Of a stretch of DNA of 64,000 bases, positions 1-9,581 are shown one piece after another. Location of the stretch: NCBI RefSeq assembly GCF_019392195.1, contig NZ_JAHXKI010000001.1, forward strand, positions 62,001 through 126,000, in the 5' to 3' direction. This DNA comes from Marinobacter sp. F4206. GTDB lineage: Bacteria; Pseudomonadota; Gammaproteobacteria; Pseudomonadales; Oleiphilaceae. The number at the start of each line of letters is the position of its first letter. Within the stretch, counting starts at the first letter, position 1. The notes below the pieces were generated by a model. It saw only the letters and a program-made list of their open reading frames with translations, was not told where the DNA came from and did not search any database. The position numbers were made by a program, and so were the translations under genes.

Positions 1-486
1 CTGGTTGTCCTGATCATCGTCGGACTTCTGGCCGCCCTTGCTGTCTTCACCATGGGCGGCAGCTCCCAGCAGCGGGAACTCAAGAACGAGGTTCGTGATC
101 TTTATCTTCTGATGCAAACCGCATCGGAGCAAGCGGTTGTGAATAATCTGGAACTGGGCCTGCTCCTCGAACCGGATGGTTACCAGTTTGTGGCTTTCGA
201 GGACGAATCCGGAGACTGGAAAGCGTCCGGTGAGCGGCTTTTCCGGGAGCGAAGCTTGCCTGAATGGCTGGTGGTCACTGAGTTCATCGAAGGCGATGCC
301 CCCAGGCTCGCCTCTGCCGAAGACGAATTACGCCCGGACGTGGTGTTCTTTTCGAGCGGTGAAACCACACCCTTTGAACTCGAATTCACCATTGAAAAAA
401 ACACCGATTATGTTCATGTGCTGGCTTCCGATGGCGTGTCTCCCCTGGAATGGCGACAACCCGGCGATGACGAGGAAGAACTGTGA
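1..486 (+). CDS. gspH: Type II secretion pseudopilin GspH (5' end missing)
   Basis: Minor pseudopilin that helps form the tip of the type II secretion pseudopilus in the inner membrane and periplasm. The frame is already open at base 1, where it encodes the hydrophobic N-terminal helix (LVVLIIVGLLAALAVF), so the prepilin peptidase site and the start codon lie before the window. A methionine at base 52 is inside this helix and is not the start. The remaining 161 codons fit the globular half of GspH. Its stop overlaps the GTG start of gspI, and the following genes run in the classic order I-J-K-L-M, which supports the identity more than sequence alone, since GspH is poorly conserved. Confidence 0.85.
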   Translation: MVVLIIVGLLAALAVFTMGGSSQQRELKNEVRDLYLLMQTASEQAVVNNLELGLLLEPDGYQFVAFEDESGDWKASGERLFRERSLPEWLVVTEFIEGDAPRLASAEDELRPDVVFFSSGETTPFELEFTIEKNTDYVHVLASDGVSPLEWRQPGDDEEEL

Positions 487-857
487 GGCATCAGAAGGGC
501 TTCACCCTGATCGAGGTGTTGGTGGCGCTGCTGGTGTTTGGCCTGATTGCCACCGCAGCCGCAGAAGTGGGCAGCCAGTACATCTCCAGCTATGAGCGGA
601 TCCGGGATAAAACCCTCGCTGGCTGGTTGGCAGATAACCGTATCAACGAACTTCGTCTTGAGGAAAACGTGCCCGGTATTTCGGAAAACTCCCGCGACAC
701 CGATTACGGTCCCTTTCGCTGGCAGGTGACCACCCGGGTACTGGGTACCGACGATCCGAGGATGAGACGAGTGGAAGTTACGGTAGCCCGCTATCGGGGT
801 GACGGATCTGATCCTTCACCGGTACATACCCTGTCTGCTTTCCTGGGGCAGAACTGA
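483..857 (+). CDS. gspI: Type II secretion pseudopilin GspI
   Basis: Minor pseudopilin of the secretion apparatus. The N-terminus shows a textbook prepilin signal: a short charged leader MRHQKG followed by FTLIEVLVALLVFG, with cleavage expected after the glycine and the glutamate at position +5. The start is GTG inside the GTGA overlap with gspH, and the stop overlaps the ATG of gspJ, so the genes are translationally coupled. At 124 residues it has the usual family length. GspI is known to nucleate the GspI-J-K tip complex. Confidence 0.92.
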   Translation: MRHQKGFTLIEVLVALLVFGLIATAAAEVGSQYISSYERIRDKTLAGWLADNRINELRLEENVPGISENSRDTDYGPFRWQVTTRVLGTDDPRMRRVEVTVARYRGDGSDPSPVHTLSAFLGQN

Positions 858-1624
858 TGGCTCGAGCGTATCGCCCACCGGGATACCAGCAGGGCTTCAC
901 CTTGATGGAAGTTCTCATCGCCGTGACCATTACGGCGGTGATTGGTCTTGGGGTTTGGCAGGTGATCAGCGGGGTGGTCACCTCAAGAGATCGGGTCAAT
1001 GAGCTGTCAGAGGACTTTGACGGTCTGCAGCGGGCAATGCTGCTTCTCGAGCGGGACATCACGCAGATTGTGAACCGGTCTGCGCGGGATATTTACGGGG
1101 ATTACAAACCTGCGCTGACGAGCCGAGAAGAGGATTTTGCGCTCTTACTGACCCGTCAGGGCTGGCGAAACCCCTTGGGTACTCGCCGAAGTGGTCTGCA
1201 GCGAGTGGCATGGGAGTTTACCGGGGATGAATTGCGCCGGCGGTACTGGCCCATGGTGGATCAGGGGCAGGAGGATGACAGCCGGGATATCTTGCTGCTT
1301 GAAGACGTTCTGGCCTTTGAGATTCGGTTTCTGACTGATAAGCGAAGTTGGCAGCCGGAGTGGCCAACGGACGAGATGATGGCCGGGCTCAATCCCGGCA
1401 GCCGGCCCGAAATACCGTTACCCGCGGGTATTGAGCTAACGCTGGAGCACGAGCGATTTGGCGAACTGGTGCGGACCTTTGCGTTACCGGACTTTGATGC
1501 TGAGGAAGCGCAGGGGGTTGTCAATCAGGCGAATAACGCTGCTGCCGAAACGGAAACCGAAACCGAAGCCGAAGAGCCACCGGAGGATGCAACGGACCCA
1601 GGCGCGCAGGGGCAGGGAGGCTGA
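857..1624 (+). CDS. gspJ: Type II secretion pseudopilin GspJ
   Basis: Minor pseudopilin partner of GspI and GspK at the pseudopilus tip. Residues 12-30 carry the prepilin motif (GFTLMEVLIAVTITAV). The protein is 255 residues; the last 35 or so form a low-complexity tail rich in Glu, Thr, Ala and Gly that is not part of the conserved fold and is encoded by a six-base repeat. The start ATG overlaps the gspI stop and the stop overlaps the gspK start, indicating one coupled operon. Confidence 0.92.
   Translation: MARAYRPPGYQQGFTLMEVLIAVTITAVIGLGVWQVISGVVTSRDRVNELSEDFDGLQRAMLLLERDITQIVNRSARDIYGDYKPALTSREEDFALLLTRQGWRNPLGTRRSGLQRVAWEFTGDELRRRYWPMVDQGQEDDSRDILLLEDVLAFEIRFLTDKRSWQPEWPTDEMMAGLNPGSRPEIPLPAGIELTLEHERFGELVRTFALPDFDAEEAQGVVNQANNAAAETETETEAEEPPEDATDPGAQGQGG
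1545..1574 (+). repeat. Six-base tandem repeat in the gspJ tail
   Basis: About five imperfect copies of a CCGAAA/CCGAAG unit encode an alternating Thr/Ala-Glu tract near the GspJ C-terminus. Because the unit is six bases, copy-number change would keep the frame and only alter tail length. Confidence 0.7.
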
Positions 1625-2637
1625 TGGTGACAGTCGGTTATTCGAATCGTCCTGATGGAGGCCAGCGCGGCGTGGCACTGATTATGGTGTTATTAGCGAT
1701 GGCCCTGGTCGTGATGCTGGCGGCCGGCATGACCCAGCAACAAAGCATCCGGGTCTTCAAGGCGGGACATTATCTGGCTCAGCAGCAGGGAATAAGTATC
1801 GCTCTTGGCGCAGAGGCGTTTGCCCGCCAGATCCTCGTCCGGGATTACCAGGACGATAAGGAAGCCAACGAAATGGTCGACAGTCTTGATGAAGTGTGGG
1901 CCATGAATGCGGCCATTCTGCCTCTGGATGAAAACGGGGTAGCGGAAGTCCAGATCGATGACCTTGGTGGGCGGATAAACCTCAATGATCTGGTGACCTC
2001 TAACGGCCAGATCAATACGCTCGCGAAAGAGCGATTTTCCCGGCTTCTGGCAGCCCTGGATATTTCCGCGCTCAGTGTCGACGCACTGATTGACTGGATT
2101 GATGAGAATGACCAGGCGACCAGTACCTATGGCGCCGAGGACGGGCAGTATCTTTCTGCCGAGCAGGCATATCGTGCTGCAAACCAGCCATTTGTCAGTG
2201 TCACCGAGTTGCGTTTGATCGGAGGAATGACGGAAGAGATCTATCAAGCGCTGCGCCCACATGTTGCGGCTCTCCCGGTGTCGGGATTGGGAATCAACGT
2301 AAATACCGCCACCCCTGAGGTCTTGCGCTCACTCCATGAGGAACTGACGGATGCCGATGCTGCGGCTATTCTTGAAAAGAGAGAGGAAGAGCCATTCGAC
2401 GACCTTCAGGATTTCCTGGCATTGCCAGAATTCGCCGGGCTGGGGCTCAAATCGACCGGTTTGACCTTGCAAACCCGTTTTTTTGAAGTTGTTTCACGGA
2501 TTACCTACGATAACCGTGTCGTGAACATGGTCGCTACCGTTTTCCGCAACCCGGAAGGTGAGGTCCGGACGGTTCGAAGGGATACCGGACAGAAAAACAG
2601 AATTACCAAAGAGCCTTTCACTTTTTCAGAAGGATAA
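1624..2637 (+). CDS. gspK: Type II secretion pseudopilin GspK
   Basis: Large minor pseudopilin thought to cap the pseudopilus. The hydrophobic segment at about residues 18-37 (GVALIMVLLAMALVVMLAAG) lacks the Glu+5 typical of the other pseudopilins, which is a normal GspK trait. The 337-residue length and the central helical insert, with a helix-hairpin-helix-like stretch near residue 220 (GINVNTATPEVL), match the family. It sits in the coupled gsp operon, starting at the ATG that overlaps the gspJ stop. Confidence 0.92.
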   Translation: MVTVGYSNRPDGGQRGVALIMVLLAMALVVMLAAGMTQQQSIRVFKAGHYLAQQQGISIALGAEAFARQILVRDYQDDKEANEMVDSLDEVWAMNAAILPLDENGVAEVQIDDLGGRINLNDLVTSNGQINTLAKERFSRLLAALDISALSVDALIDWIDENDQATSTYGAEDGQYLSAEQAYRAANQPFVSVTELRLIGGMTEEIYQALRPHVAALPVSGLGINVNTATPEVLRSLHEELTDADAAAILEKREEEPFDDLQDFLALPEFAGLGLKSTGLTLQTRFFEVVSRITYDNRVVNMVATVFRNPEGEVRTVRRDTGQKNRITKEPFTFSEG

Positions 2638-2639
2638 CC

Positions 2640-3944
2640 ATGTCTTTTCGCCTTTATGTGCGGCCGTTGCCTCCGCTAGCGGATCCCGAAGCAAATCCCG
2701 AGGCACAGTCGTTTAACTGGGTGTTGCATGATGCCAGCGGGGATACTCAGGCCCGTGGAATGGGAGATACCCAGGACGAGATTGAGCAGACGCTTGGGCA
2801 AAACGCTCTCGATAACGTGCTGCTGATCGGCTTGATTCCCGGGGATGAGGCGCTGTTCTGCATTGCGGATATCCCGGCGAAACAAAGCCGGTTCATCAAC
2901 CAGGCCCTTCCGTATGCGGTGGAAGAGCAGATTGCCCAGGATATTGATTCGGTTCATCTGGCGCTGGGCCGCCATACCGACGAAGGCTATCGTGTCGCTG
3001 CCATCGACGATGAAAGAATGGCCCAGTGGGTTTCATTGTTCTCCGGTTGGGATCATGCTCGCCTGGATGCCATCTATCCGGACGCAGCGCTGTTGCCGTT
3101 GACGGAAGGGGGCTGGTCGGTATGCCTGGATGGCGAGACCGCCCTGATGGTGAGCAACCGGGGCGAATGGCTGAGTATGCAGTCCGCAAACCTGGGGATG
3201 TTCGCACATACCTTAGCTGTGCCGCCCTCCGAAGAGGTGGTCGCGGAAGTTCCGGTGAACCTCTACGCCACTCAGGAAGAGTTCGAGTTTCAGCAGTCGG
3301 TGGTTGGCGAACTCAAGGCCCCGGGACGACTGGCGGTGCACCGTGAGATTCTGGAGCTGATGCCGCTGGAGCTGTTGGCACATGCCCATCATCACCATCT
3401 TTGCTATCCGATCAATCTCTGCCAGGGGAAATTTTCCACCCGAAGCAACAAGGCCAGCCCAATCAAGCCGTGGAAGCCGCTGATTGCTGTTGCCGCCCTC
3501 TGGCTTGGGATCCAGGTTGCCATGGAGGTCGGGATGGGATTGTATTATGAGCGCAAGGCGAACAATCTACAGGAACAGGCAATGTCCATATACCGGGAGG
3601 CCTTCCCGGGCGACCGACGGACTCATGCTGGCAATGTTCGCCGGGTCATTGAGGGGCAACTGCGCGTCGCCGGAGCGGATGGACCCGACCTGGATTTCAT
3701 TACCCTGATGAAGTACACGGGGCAGGAGTACTCAGAGCTCCCGGGATCCCAGTCTGTGAGTTTTAATTCGGTCAACTTCAGTCGTTCCCGTGGCGAGCTT
3801 GTCGTGGATGTCAGGGCCGACAGTTACGACCGGCTGAGCACTCTTCGGAACGGGCTGGCCAATCAGGGGCTGGAGGCCCAGATTGGATCGGTTGTCAACG
3901 AATCCAGCGGCGCCCGTGGCCGCCTGACGGTTTCCGGGGGATAA
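2640..3944 (+). CDS. gspL: Type II secretion inner-membrane protein GspL
   Basis: GspL links the cytoplasmic ATPase GspE to the periplasmic parts of the machine. The 434-residue protein has an actin-like cytoplasmic half, one transmembrane segment near residues 280-300 (LIAVAALWLGIQVAMEVGMG), and a ferredoxin-like periplasmic domain at the C-terminus. The gene starts two bases after the gspK stop, with an AGAAGGA ribosome-binding site, and is followed three bases later by gspM, its usual partner. Confidence 0.93.
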   Translation: MSFRLYVRPLPPLADPEANPEAQSFNWVLHDASGDTQARGMGDTQDEIEQTLGQNALDNVLLIGLIPGDEALFCIADIPAKQSRFINQALPYAVEEQIAQDIDSVHLALGRHTDEGYRVAAIDDERMAQWVSLFSGWDHARLDAIYPDAALLPLTEGGWSVCLDGETALMVSNRGEWLSMQSANLGMFAHTLAVPPSEEVVAEVPVNLYATQEEFEFQQSVVGELKAPGRLAVHREILELMPLELLAHAHHHHLCYPINLCQGKFSTRSNKASPIKPWKPLIAVAALWLGIQVAMEVGMGLYYERKANNLQEQAMSIYREAFPGDRRTHAGNVRRVIEGQLRVAGADGPDLDFITLMKYTGQEYSELPGSQSVSFNSVNFSRSRGELVVDVRADSYDRLSTLRNGLANQGLEAQIGSVVNESSGARGRLTVSGG

Positions 3945-3947
3945 GGT

Positions 3948-4475
3948 ATGTTCGAGAAGCTCAAGGATCAGCCGGCCGTCGGCAAGTTGATTGCACAATA
4001 CGACCAGATGCCGCGGCGCGACCAGCAGGCGTTGGCGGTGCTGGCGGTCGCCATTCTGGTTGGCATTCTCTATTTTGCAGTCTGGAGTCCGGCCTCGAAT
4101 TTTCATAATGCTGCGGTCGCGGAAAGACAGAATGCAGCCGAATTGCTGGCCTGGATGGAAGCGAATGAAAGCACCATCAAGCGGCTCGGGGCGCCGGGTG
4201 GACAGTCTGGCCAGGGCTCTGCCGATGTTGCAGATGGTCGGGCACTGATGGCATTGGTTACCGGTTCTGCCAGGGAAGCCGGGCTGTCCCTGCAGAGATT
4301 TGAGCCCAGCGGTGAAAATGCCATTCGTGTCTGGCTTGAGGATGCTCCGTTCGCGGATGTTGCAGCCTGGCTGGAGCGGCTCAGTTCCGGCCACGGTGTG
4401 ATTGTTGACCAGGCTGCGATGGATCGCTCAGATGAGCCAGGCCGGGTATCTGTACGTTTAACACTGACAATCTGA
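3948..4475 (+). CDS. gspM: Type II secretion protein GspM
   Basis: Small bitopic inner-membrane partner of GspL. It has a short cytoplasmic N-terminus, one transmembrane helix around residues 28-46 (ALAVLAVAILVGILYFAV) and a periplasmic domain; 175 residues is typical. It ends the gsp run here, and no gspN follows. A GC-rich hairpin lies just downstream, before an unrelated gene. Confidence 0.9.
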   Translation: MFEKLKDQPAVGKLIAQYDQMPRRDQQALAVLAVAILVGILYFAVWSPASNFHNAAVAERQNAAELLAWMEANESTIKRLGAPGGQSGQGSADVADGRALMALVTGSAREAGLSLQRFEPSGENAIRVWLEDAPFADVAAWLERLSSGHGVIVDQAAMDRSDEPGRVSVRLTLTI

Positions 4476-4490
4476 TTCCGCACCACAGTT

Positions 4491-4509
4491 CCCGGAGCTG
4501 TTCTCCGGG
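4491..4509 (+). terminator. GC-rich stem-loop after gspM
   Basis: A perfect 7-bp stem CCCGGAG/CTCCGGG with a 5-base loop lies between gspM and the acetyltransferase gene. It lacks a T-tract, so it may be only a weak terminator or an mRNA-processing hairpin. Confidence 0.35.
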
Positions 4510-4530
4510 CCTTAGCAGGAGAGTGAAGGG

Positions 4531-5202
4531 ATGAGTAACGGCAGCGAAAACAAAAATAAATCCGAGCCGGTCATCGTACGTCTGGATGAAACGGCAACCA
4601 ATGAGGCGCGATCCATCCTGTATCATGCTTACCGGGATGAACCGACGTTCCAGTATCTGTTCGACCATCGTCGAGCCGGCTACGATCAGCGCATCCGGGC
4701 CACCATTCGCGAGCTGATCGATCTCTACTTTGGCTTGGACCAGGACGCAATTGGGGTGATGGTGAACGATACGCTGGTCGCGGTGGCTTTCATTGGCGAC
4801 CCGGAGCTACGAATGAATCTGGCTGACCAGCTTAGCTGGCGCATTCGTATGGTCTTGACCACGGGTTTCGCATCGACCCGCCGATACCTGGATTACCATG
4901 AAAAGATCCGGAATTTGCTGCCTCAGCCGCTTGCCCATCAGCTCCCGCTGATGGGGGTCAACCCCAAGTACCAGAACCGGGGCTACGGGCGCCTGCTTCT
5001 GAAGACGGTGGAGAAGCTCTGTGCCGAGAATCCTCGGGGCAGTGGTCTTGTCCTCGATACCGGGAACAATCGGTACCTGCCATTCTATGAATCCGAGGGT
5101 TTCCGTAGCCTCGGCAAGATTCGCTTGGGGGACTTCGAGGATCATGTTCTGTTCCGGGAAGTCCAGCCTGAAGGCAAAACGGCCGCTACCGGCCCAAGTT
5201 AA
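4531..5202 (+). CDS. GNAT family N-acetyltransferase
   Basis: Predicted to transfer an acetyl group from acetyl-CoA to an unknown acceptor in the cytosol. The acetyl-CoA-binding motif A is visible near residues 143-156 (GVNPKYQNRGYGRLLL), with the Q-x-x-G-x-G core, and is followed by the usual NNRYLPFYESEGF segment of motif B. It is 223 residues, with a good ribosome-binding site (GGAGAGTGAAGG) before ATG. It lies between the secretion operon and glutathione reductase, 24 bases from the latter, so it may be co-transcribed with it. The substrate cannot be inferred. Confidence 0.82.
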   Translation: MSNGSENKNKSEPVIVRLDETATNEARSILYHAYRDEPTFQYLFDHRRAGYDQRIRATIRELIDLYFGLDQDAIGVMVNDTLVAVAFIGDPELRMNLADQLSWRIRMVLTTGFASTRRYLDYHEKIRNLLPQPLAHQLPLMGVNPKYQNRGYGRLLLKTVEKLCAENPRGSGLVLDTGNNRYLPFYESEGFRSLGKIRLGDFEDHVLFREVQPEGKTAATGPS

Positions 5203-5226
5203 GTTTGACCAACAACAGGAGACACA

Positions 5227-6588
5227 GTGTCTGACAACCAGGAATTTGATCTGATTGTAATTGGTGCCGGATCCGGTGGAGTCCGCCTGGCCCGCATGTC
5301 GGCCCAGCGCGGTGCCCGGGTGGCGGTGGTCGAGTCCCGGTATCTGGGTGGTACCTGTGTCAATGTAGGCTGTGTCCCGAAGAAGCTGTTCGTTTATGGC
5401 GCCCATGTCCATGAAGAGCTTGAAGACGCGGCGGGTTATGGCTGGAGTGTTCCGGTCGGAGACGTAACCTTCGACTGGCCGACGCTCGTGGCGAACAAGA
5501 ATACCGAGATTGAGCGGCTGAACGGCATCTATGGCCGGCTGCTTGAAAACGCCGGTGTTACTGTCATTGAAGGGACGGCCACGCTGGCAGATGCCCACAC
5601 GGTCGTGGTGGGCGAAAAATCGTACAGCACCAAGCACATTACCGTAGCGACAGGCAGTTGGCCGGTGGTGCCCGACATTCCCGGCAAAGAATACGTTCTG
5701 ACGTCTAACGAAATGTTTTATCTGCCGCAGCTTCCAAAACAGGCGGTGGTCTGGGGTGGCGGCTACATTGCGGTGGAATTTGCCGGCATTCTTGCGGGTC
5801 TTGGTGTAGAAACAACCCTGTTGTATCGGGGGGATCTGTTCCTCCGGGGCTTCGATTCGGATATCCGTCGCTTCACTGAGCAGGAGATGCGCAAAAAAGG
5901 TATCAATCTGAGGTTTGGAGTCACGATTGAATCGGTCCGATCGGAAGGTGCTCACTACCGTGTGGATCTGAACAACGGCGAAAGTCTTGAAACCGGACTG
6001 GTCATGGCGGCAACCGGTCGAAAGGCGCTGGTTGAGGGCCTCGGACTGGAAAACCTTGGTGTCGAGCTGAGCGACTCCGGGCATGTGCGAGTCGATTCGC
6101 ACTTTCAGACAACGGTTCCCTCCATCACCGCTCTTGGTGATGTCATCGGCACACCCCAGCTGACCCCCGTAGCCCTGGCCCAGGGCATGGTACTGTCGCG
6201 GCGACTGTTTGGTGACGGGCAGGGAGAAATGGATTATTCCGCTATCCCTACGGCGGTGTTTTGCCAACCCAACATTGGAACTGTTGGATTGACCGAAGAA
6301 GAGGCCCGGGTAGCCGGTTATAGTTTGAAGATCTTCCGGTCAGAATTCCGCCCCATGAAATACACGCTGAGTGGTCGTGATGAACGGAGTCTGATGAAGC
6401 TCGTGGTGGATGAGGAGAGCGACAGGGTCCTGGGCGCCCACATGGTGGGGCCGGATGCCGGTGAAATTACCCAGGGGCTTGCGGTGGCAATCAAGGCTGG
6501 CGCCACCAAGGCTCAATTCGATGCCACGCTCGGTATTCATCCGACCTCGGCAGAAGAATTTGTCACCATGAGGGAGCCGGTAGTCTGA
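5227..6588 (+). CDS. gor: Glutathione-disulfide reductase
   Basis: Flavoenzyme that reduces oxidised glutathione with NADPH, maintaining the cytosolic thiol pool. The FAD Rossmann motif GAGSGG lies at residues 13-18, and the redox-active pair in GGTCVNVGC is C44 and C49. A second nucleotide-binding segment ([14 protein letters not shown]) is near residue 176, and the dimer-interface HPTSAEEF motif with the catalytic His is near the C-terminus. The 453-residue length is normal. The start is GTG, supported by an AACAGGAGA ribosome-binding site. Trypanothione or mercuric reductase is excluded by overall motifs and lack of extra domains. Confidence 0.93.
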   Translation: MSDNQEFDLIVIGAGSGGVRLARMSAQRGARVAVVESRYLGGTCVNVGCVPKKLFVYGAHVHEELEDAAGYGWSVPVGDVTFDWPTLVANKNTEIERLNGIYGRLLENAGVTVIEGTATLADAHTVVVGEKSYSTKHITVATGSWPVVPDIPGKEYVLTSNEMFYLPQLPKQAVVWGGGYIAVEFAGILAGLGVETTLLYRGDLFLRGFDSDIRRFTEQEMRKKGINLRFGVTIESVRSEGAHYRVDLNNGESLETGLVMAATGRKALVEGLGLENLGVELSDSGHVRVDSHFQTTVPSITALGDVIGTPQLTPVALAQGMVLSRRLFGDGQGEMDYSAIPTAVFCQPNIGTVGLTEEEARVAGYSLKIFRSEFRPMKYTLSGRDERSLMKLVVDEESDRVLGAHMVGPDAGEITQGLAVAIKAGATKAQFDATLGIHPTSAEEFVTMREPVV

Positions 6589-6635
6589 TAGGCGAACCAA
6601 CCTGATAGGTGTGCCCAAGGAAGGGCCGCTTCACA

Positions 6636-8576
6636 TCAAAGCTCAATCCAGCGCTTCAGAACTTTCTGCAGGTTTTCCTTCCGGACCGGCTTCGCCACGT
6701 AGTCGTTCATGCCGCATTCCAGGCAACTTTGCTCAGTGCCCGGGAGCACGTCCGCCGTTAACGCAATAATGGGCGTTCCGGTCTGACCATTGCCCTGTTC
6801 CCACTCACGAATGTGCCGTGTGGTTTCGTAGCCGTCCATCACCGGCATCTGGCAGTCCATCAGGATAACGTCATAGCCGGTGTGATTCGTTTGGACCATT
6901 TCGAGAGCTTCTTTGCCGTTATTGGCCGAATCGGTCTGAAACCCCAGTCTGGTAAGCATGGCCGTGGCGACGCGCTGGTTAACAGGATTGTCCTCAACAA
7001 CGAGTGCATGGGAGAGGCCCATGCCACGGCTGCGCAAGGCAGCTTCGGGTGTTGTGAAGCCCCCATCAGTGGCCAGCTCAAACGGGAGTTCAAACCGGAA
7101 GGAGGAGCCTTTCCCAAGGTCGGTCTCCACCTGAATGTGGCCACCCATGAGTTCCACCAGTCGTTGTACCAGCGAGAGGCCAAGGCCGGTTCCGCCATAG
7201 ATCCGGCCATCTCCGCTGTCGAGTTGCTCGAACGAATTGAAAATATCCGGCAGGCGCTCCACCGGAATGCCCGATCCGGAGTCGTTAACAGAGCAGTTCA
7301 GAATGATGCAGTTGTCCTCAAGGCCAAAGCAGCCTGCTTGAATATTGATGAACCCGTCTCCGGTGAACTTGATGGCGTTGTCAATCAGGCCGGCGAGGAT
7401 CTGTCGGAGTCTCGGAGCATCACCAATGACAATCGGATTATCAGGCCAATCGCCAAAGAAACTGAGGTTGAGGGCGAGCCCCCTCTCTTCAGCAACGTGG
7501 CGGTAGGTGGCCGTGCAGTTCGAAATCAGTTTCTGAAGATCGAATTCCTGGCTATCCAGCTCCAGGGAGCCATTATCCATCCGTGAATAGTCCAGAATGT
7601 CGCTGATGACGGTCAACAGGTCCTCCGTGGACTGACGCGCTGTGTTCAGGTAATCCCGCTGCCGATGGGTCAGGCTATCCTCCTGAATCAGATCAATCAT
7701 GCCCAACACCCCATTCAGGGGCGTTCGTAATTCGTGGCTCATGGTCGCCAGGAATTCGGACTTCGCCTGATTTGCCGACTCCGCTTTCTGGCGTGCGCTT
7801 TCGGAGGCCAGCAGGGTTTGTTCCCGGGCTGCCTGCAGGCCTGAAAGATGTGACGCGAGTTCGTTAAGCTGCTCCTCTATTTCAACCACTTCCCGAGAAC
7901 TTCGGTGGCCACTGAGTGGCTCTTCGGCATAATCCCGGTCTATCAGTTTTGCTACCCGTCCTGACAACTGACGGATGGGCGAGAGGATGGTGTTGAGATA
8001 GTGGTGGATCAGCAGGATGGTGAATAACAGCAGGGCCAACCCGACAGCCAGTGAGGTCCAGAGGATGTCCTGTTGACGATTGTCGAGCAGTTCCGTGCTG
8101 ACCCCGACCTGAACGGTGCCCACCCGGAGCGCTCCTGAGCCAAACCCATACTCTGGCGTGAACCATTCTGCATCCCGTGCTGAGCTGAGCTCCAGGGGTT
8201 GTTGCAGGATTTCAGTTTCGTATATGTCGTATCGACCGGACTGCACAGGATTGCTGGTGGCACCATTGGCGACAAAACCGATCTGCTCCCCCATAACATC
8301 CGTTACACGAATCCAGTCTGCTCTGCTCCGACGAAGCGACTGGGAAAGGACCTGTTCCAGTGCCACGGTATTTCCGGAGACCACCGCGTATTCGAGGACA
8401 GGCGCAAGGCTGTCGGCGAGCATCTGGCTGCTTTCCGACAATTCCTGACGGGCATCCTCCAGCCGTGCTGAAGTGAAAAAAACCATCAGGACAATGAACA
8501 TGACAACAGCGGGGATTGCGCCCAGGAGCAGAAGCTTTCGTGACAGGGAGGCCTGAGTCTTTTCTGGATTACTCAC
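6636..8576 (-). CDS. Hybrid sensor histidine kinase / response regulator
   Basis: Membrane sensor with an internal receiver. Order: transmembrane segment about 14-35, periplasmic sensor region about 36-170, second transmembrane segment about 173-193, HAMP-like linker, dimerisation domain with phosphoacceptor H281 in FLATMSHELRTPLNG, an ATPase domain with N box (GLIDNAIKFT) and G boxes (YGGTGLGLSL), and a receiver at about 530-646 whose phosphoacceptor is D574 in ILMDCQMPVMDG. It resembles BarA/ArcB-type kinases but has no Hpt domain, so the phosphate must go to an Hpt protein elsewhere. Its start overlaps the end of the substrate-binding protein gene by 8 bases, which implies co-translation and a shared task. 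Confidence 0.9.
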   Translation of the reverse strand: MSNPEKTQASLSRKLLLLGAIPAVVMFIVLMVFFTSARLEDARQELSESSQMLADSLAPVLEYAVVSGNTVALEQVLSQSLRRSRADWIRVTDVMGEQIGFVANGATSNPVQSGRYDIYETEILQQPLELSSARDAEWFTPEYGFGSGALRVGTVQVGVSTELLDNRQQDILWTSLAVGLALLLFTILLIHHYLNTILSPIRQLSGRVAKLIDRDYAEEPLSGHRSSREVVEIEEQLNELASHLSGLQAAREQTLLASESARQKAESANQAKSEFLATMSHELRTPLNGVLGMIDLIQEDSLTHRQRDYLNTARQSTEDLLTVISDILDYSRMDNGSLELDSQEFDLQKLISNCTATYRHVAEERGLALNLSFFGDWPDNPIVIGDAPRLRQILAGLIDNAIKFTGDGFINIQAGCFGLEDNCIILNCSVNDSGSGIPVERLPDIFNSFEQLDSGDGRIYGGTGLGLSLVQRLVELMGGHIQVETDLGKGSSFRFELPFELATDGGFTTPEAALRSRGMGLSHALVVEDNPVNQRVATAMLTRLGFQTDSANNGKEALEMVQTNHTGYDVILMDCQMPVMDGYETTRHIREWEQGNGQTGTPIIALTADVLPGTEQSCLECGMNDYVAKPVRKENLQKVLKRWIEL

Positions 8577-9561
8577 CTTCCGGACCTCCGTTACCTGTCA
8601 GTGCATCTTGCACATACTGGTTTATGTATTCCCGATCAGGAACCGGAATATTCAGTGATCGAGCTACCTGGTTATTGATCTCTACCTGGAATAACGGTGA
8701 ATAAGCGGGTTTGGGGAACTTCCCGGTTGCGAGGAATTGATCAATAAATTCCACACCCAGATCTGCCATGGCGGGGAAGGGCGCATAGCTGGAGGCGAGC
8801 GCACCGGCTCTGACATAAGCCTGGCTCGGCCCAATGACAATTTTGTTACGGCGATAGGCGGTCAGGAGAATGTGTTTGATGGTTCTCGGGTTATAGATGG
8901 CGTCGTCCGGCCCCGCCAGCAGGAAATCGCCATAACCCAGCGCCCGGACCAGTGAAGGGATCAGATCCTCGTCATTGTCGACCACAAACACCCTCGCTTT
9001 CATGCCATGGGCAGGGAGCTCATCAATGAGTGGTTCGTAGAGTTCAACAGAATTCGTGGTTGCCAGAATCGAGATTGTATTCGCATGGGGCAGAATAGCC
9101 TTACCGGTCAGGGCCTGCCGAAGCAGCGGCACATCGTACAGCACACCGGAAATCTGTCCGGGCGCCATCGCGGCAAACCCGTCAATAAACGATTTTTCCA
9201 CCAGCATGGCGAGGATTGGAGCCGATCGGTTCGCCTGCCGCACTCGGGAAAACGCCGAGGGCCCGATGGCAACGACTGGTGTGTCCTCGACCATCGGAAT
9301 CTGTTCATCAGAAATTGTGGCCAGACCAACGTTGTCGCCGAGTCGTTCCTCAAGCAGTGCCTGAACGTGCTGGTCCAGAGCCGTATTACCTGAACCGGCT
9401 AAGTAGACGGTGCGGTTTGATGCCTCCTGGGCGTTGACGGATGTCACAAGAAACAGCCCGGCAAAAGCCCAGATGACCCGTCTGAGGCATGGGCGTGCAA
9501 ACGCCAGCATCAAGCTTCGCCATCTGATACTGATGTCTCGTGTCATACCGTCCCGGGTCAC
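8569..9561 (-). CDS. Periplasmic substrate-binding protein (ABC_sub_bind family)
   Basis: Predicted secreted ligand-binding protein of the TrpX/YtfQ-like ABC_sub_bind type. A hydrophobic signal region ending in SVNAQE is visible near residues 30-46, followed by a two-lobed domain with repeated ALGYGD/AIGPSAF-type segments. No ABC permease or ATPase gene is near. Instead it lies between a TonB-dependent receptor and a hybrid kinase, so a role as a periplasmic ligand-binding partner of the sensor is more likely than a role in transport (inference). A second in-frame methionine five codons in (base 9546) is an alternative start. Confidence 0.75.
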   Translation of the reverse strand: MTRDGMTRDISIRWRSLMLAFARPCLRRVIWAFAGLFLVTSVNAQEASNRTVYLAGSGNTALDQHVQALLEERLGDNVGLATISDEQIPMVEDTPVVAIGPSAFSRVRQANRSAPILAMLVEKSFIDGFAAMAPGQISGVLYDVPLLRQALTGKAILPHANTISILATTNSVELYEPLIDELPAHGMKARVFVVDNDEDLIPSLVRALGYGDFLLAGPDDAIYNPRTIKHILLTAYRRNKIVIGPSQAYVRAGALASSYAPFPAMADLGVEFIDQFLATGKFPKPAYSPLFQVEINNQVARSLNIPVPDREYINQYVQDALTGNGGPEGE

Positions 9562-9581
9562 GTACTATCCTTGGTCAATCT

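Noticed and set aside
4807..6267. Long open frame (486 codons) on the minus strand opposite the acetyltransferase and glutathione reductase genes
   Set aside because: It lies antisense to a well-conserved enzyme, has no recognisable domain, and the composition (many His, Arg and Gly runs) is what third-codon GC bias produces on the opposite strand.
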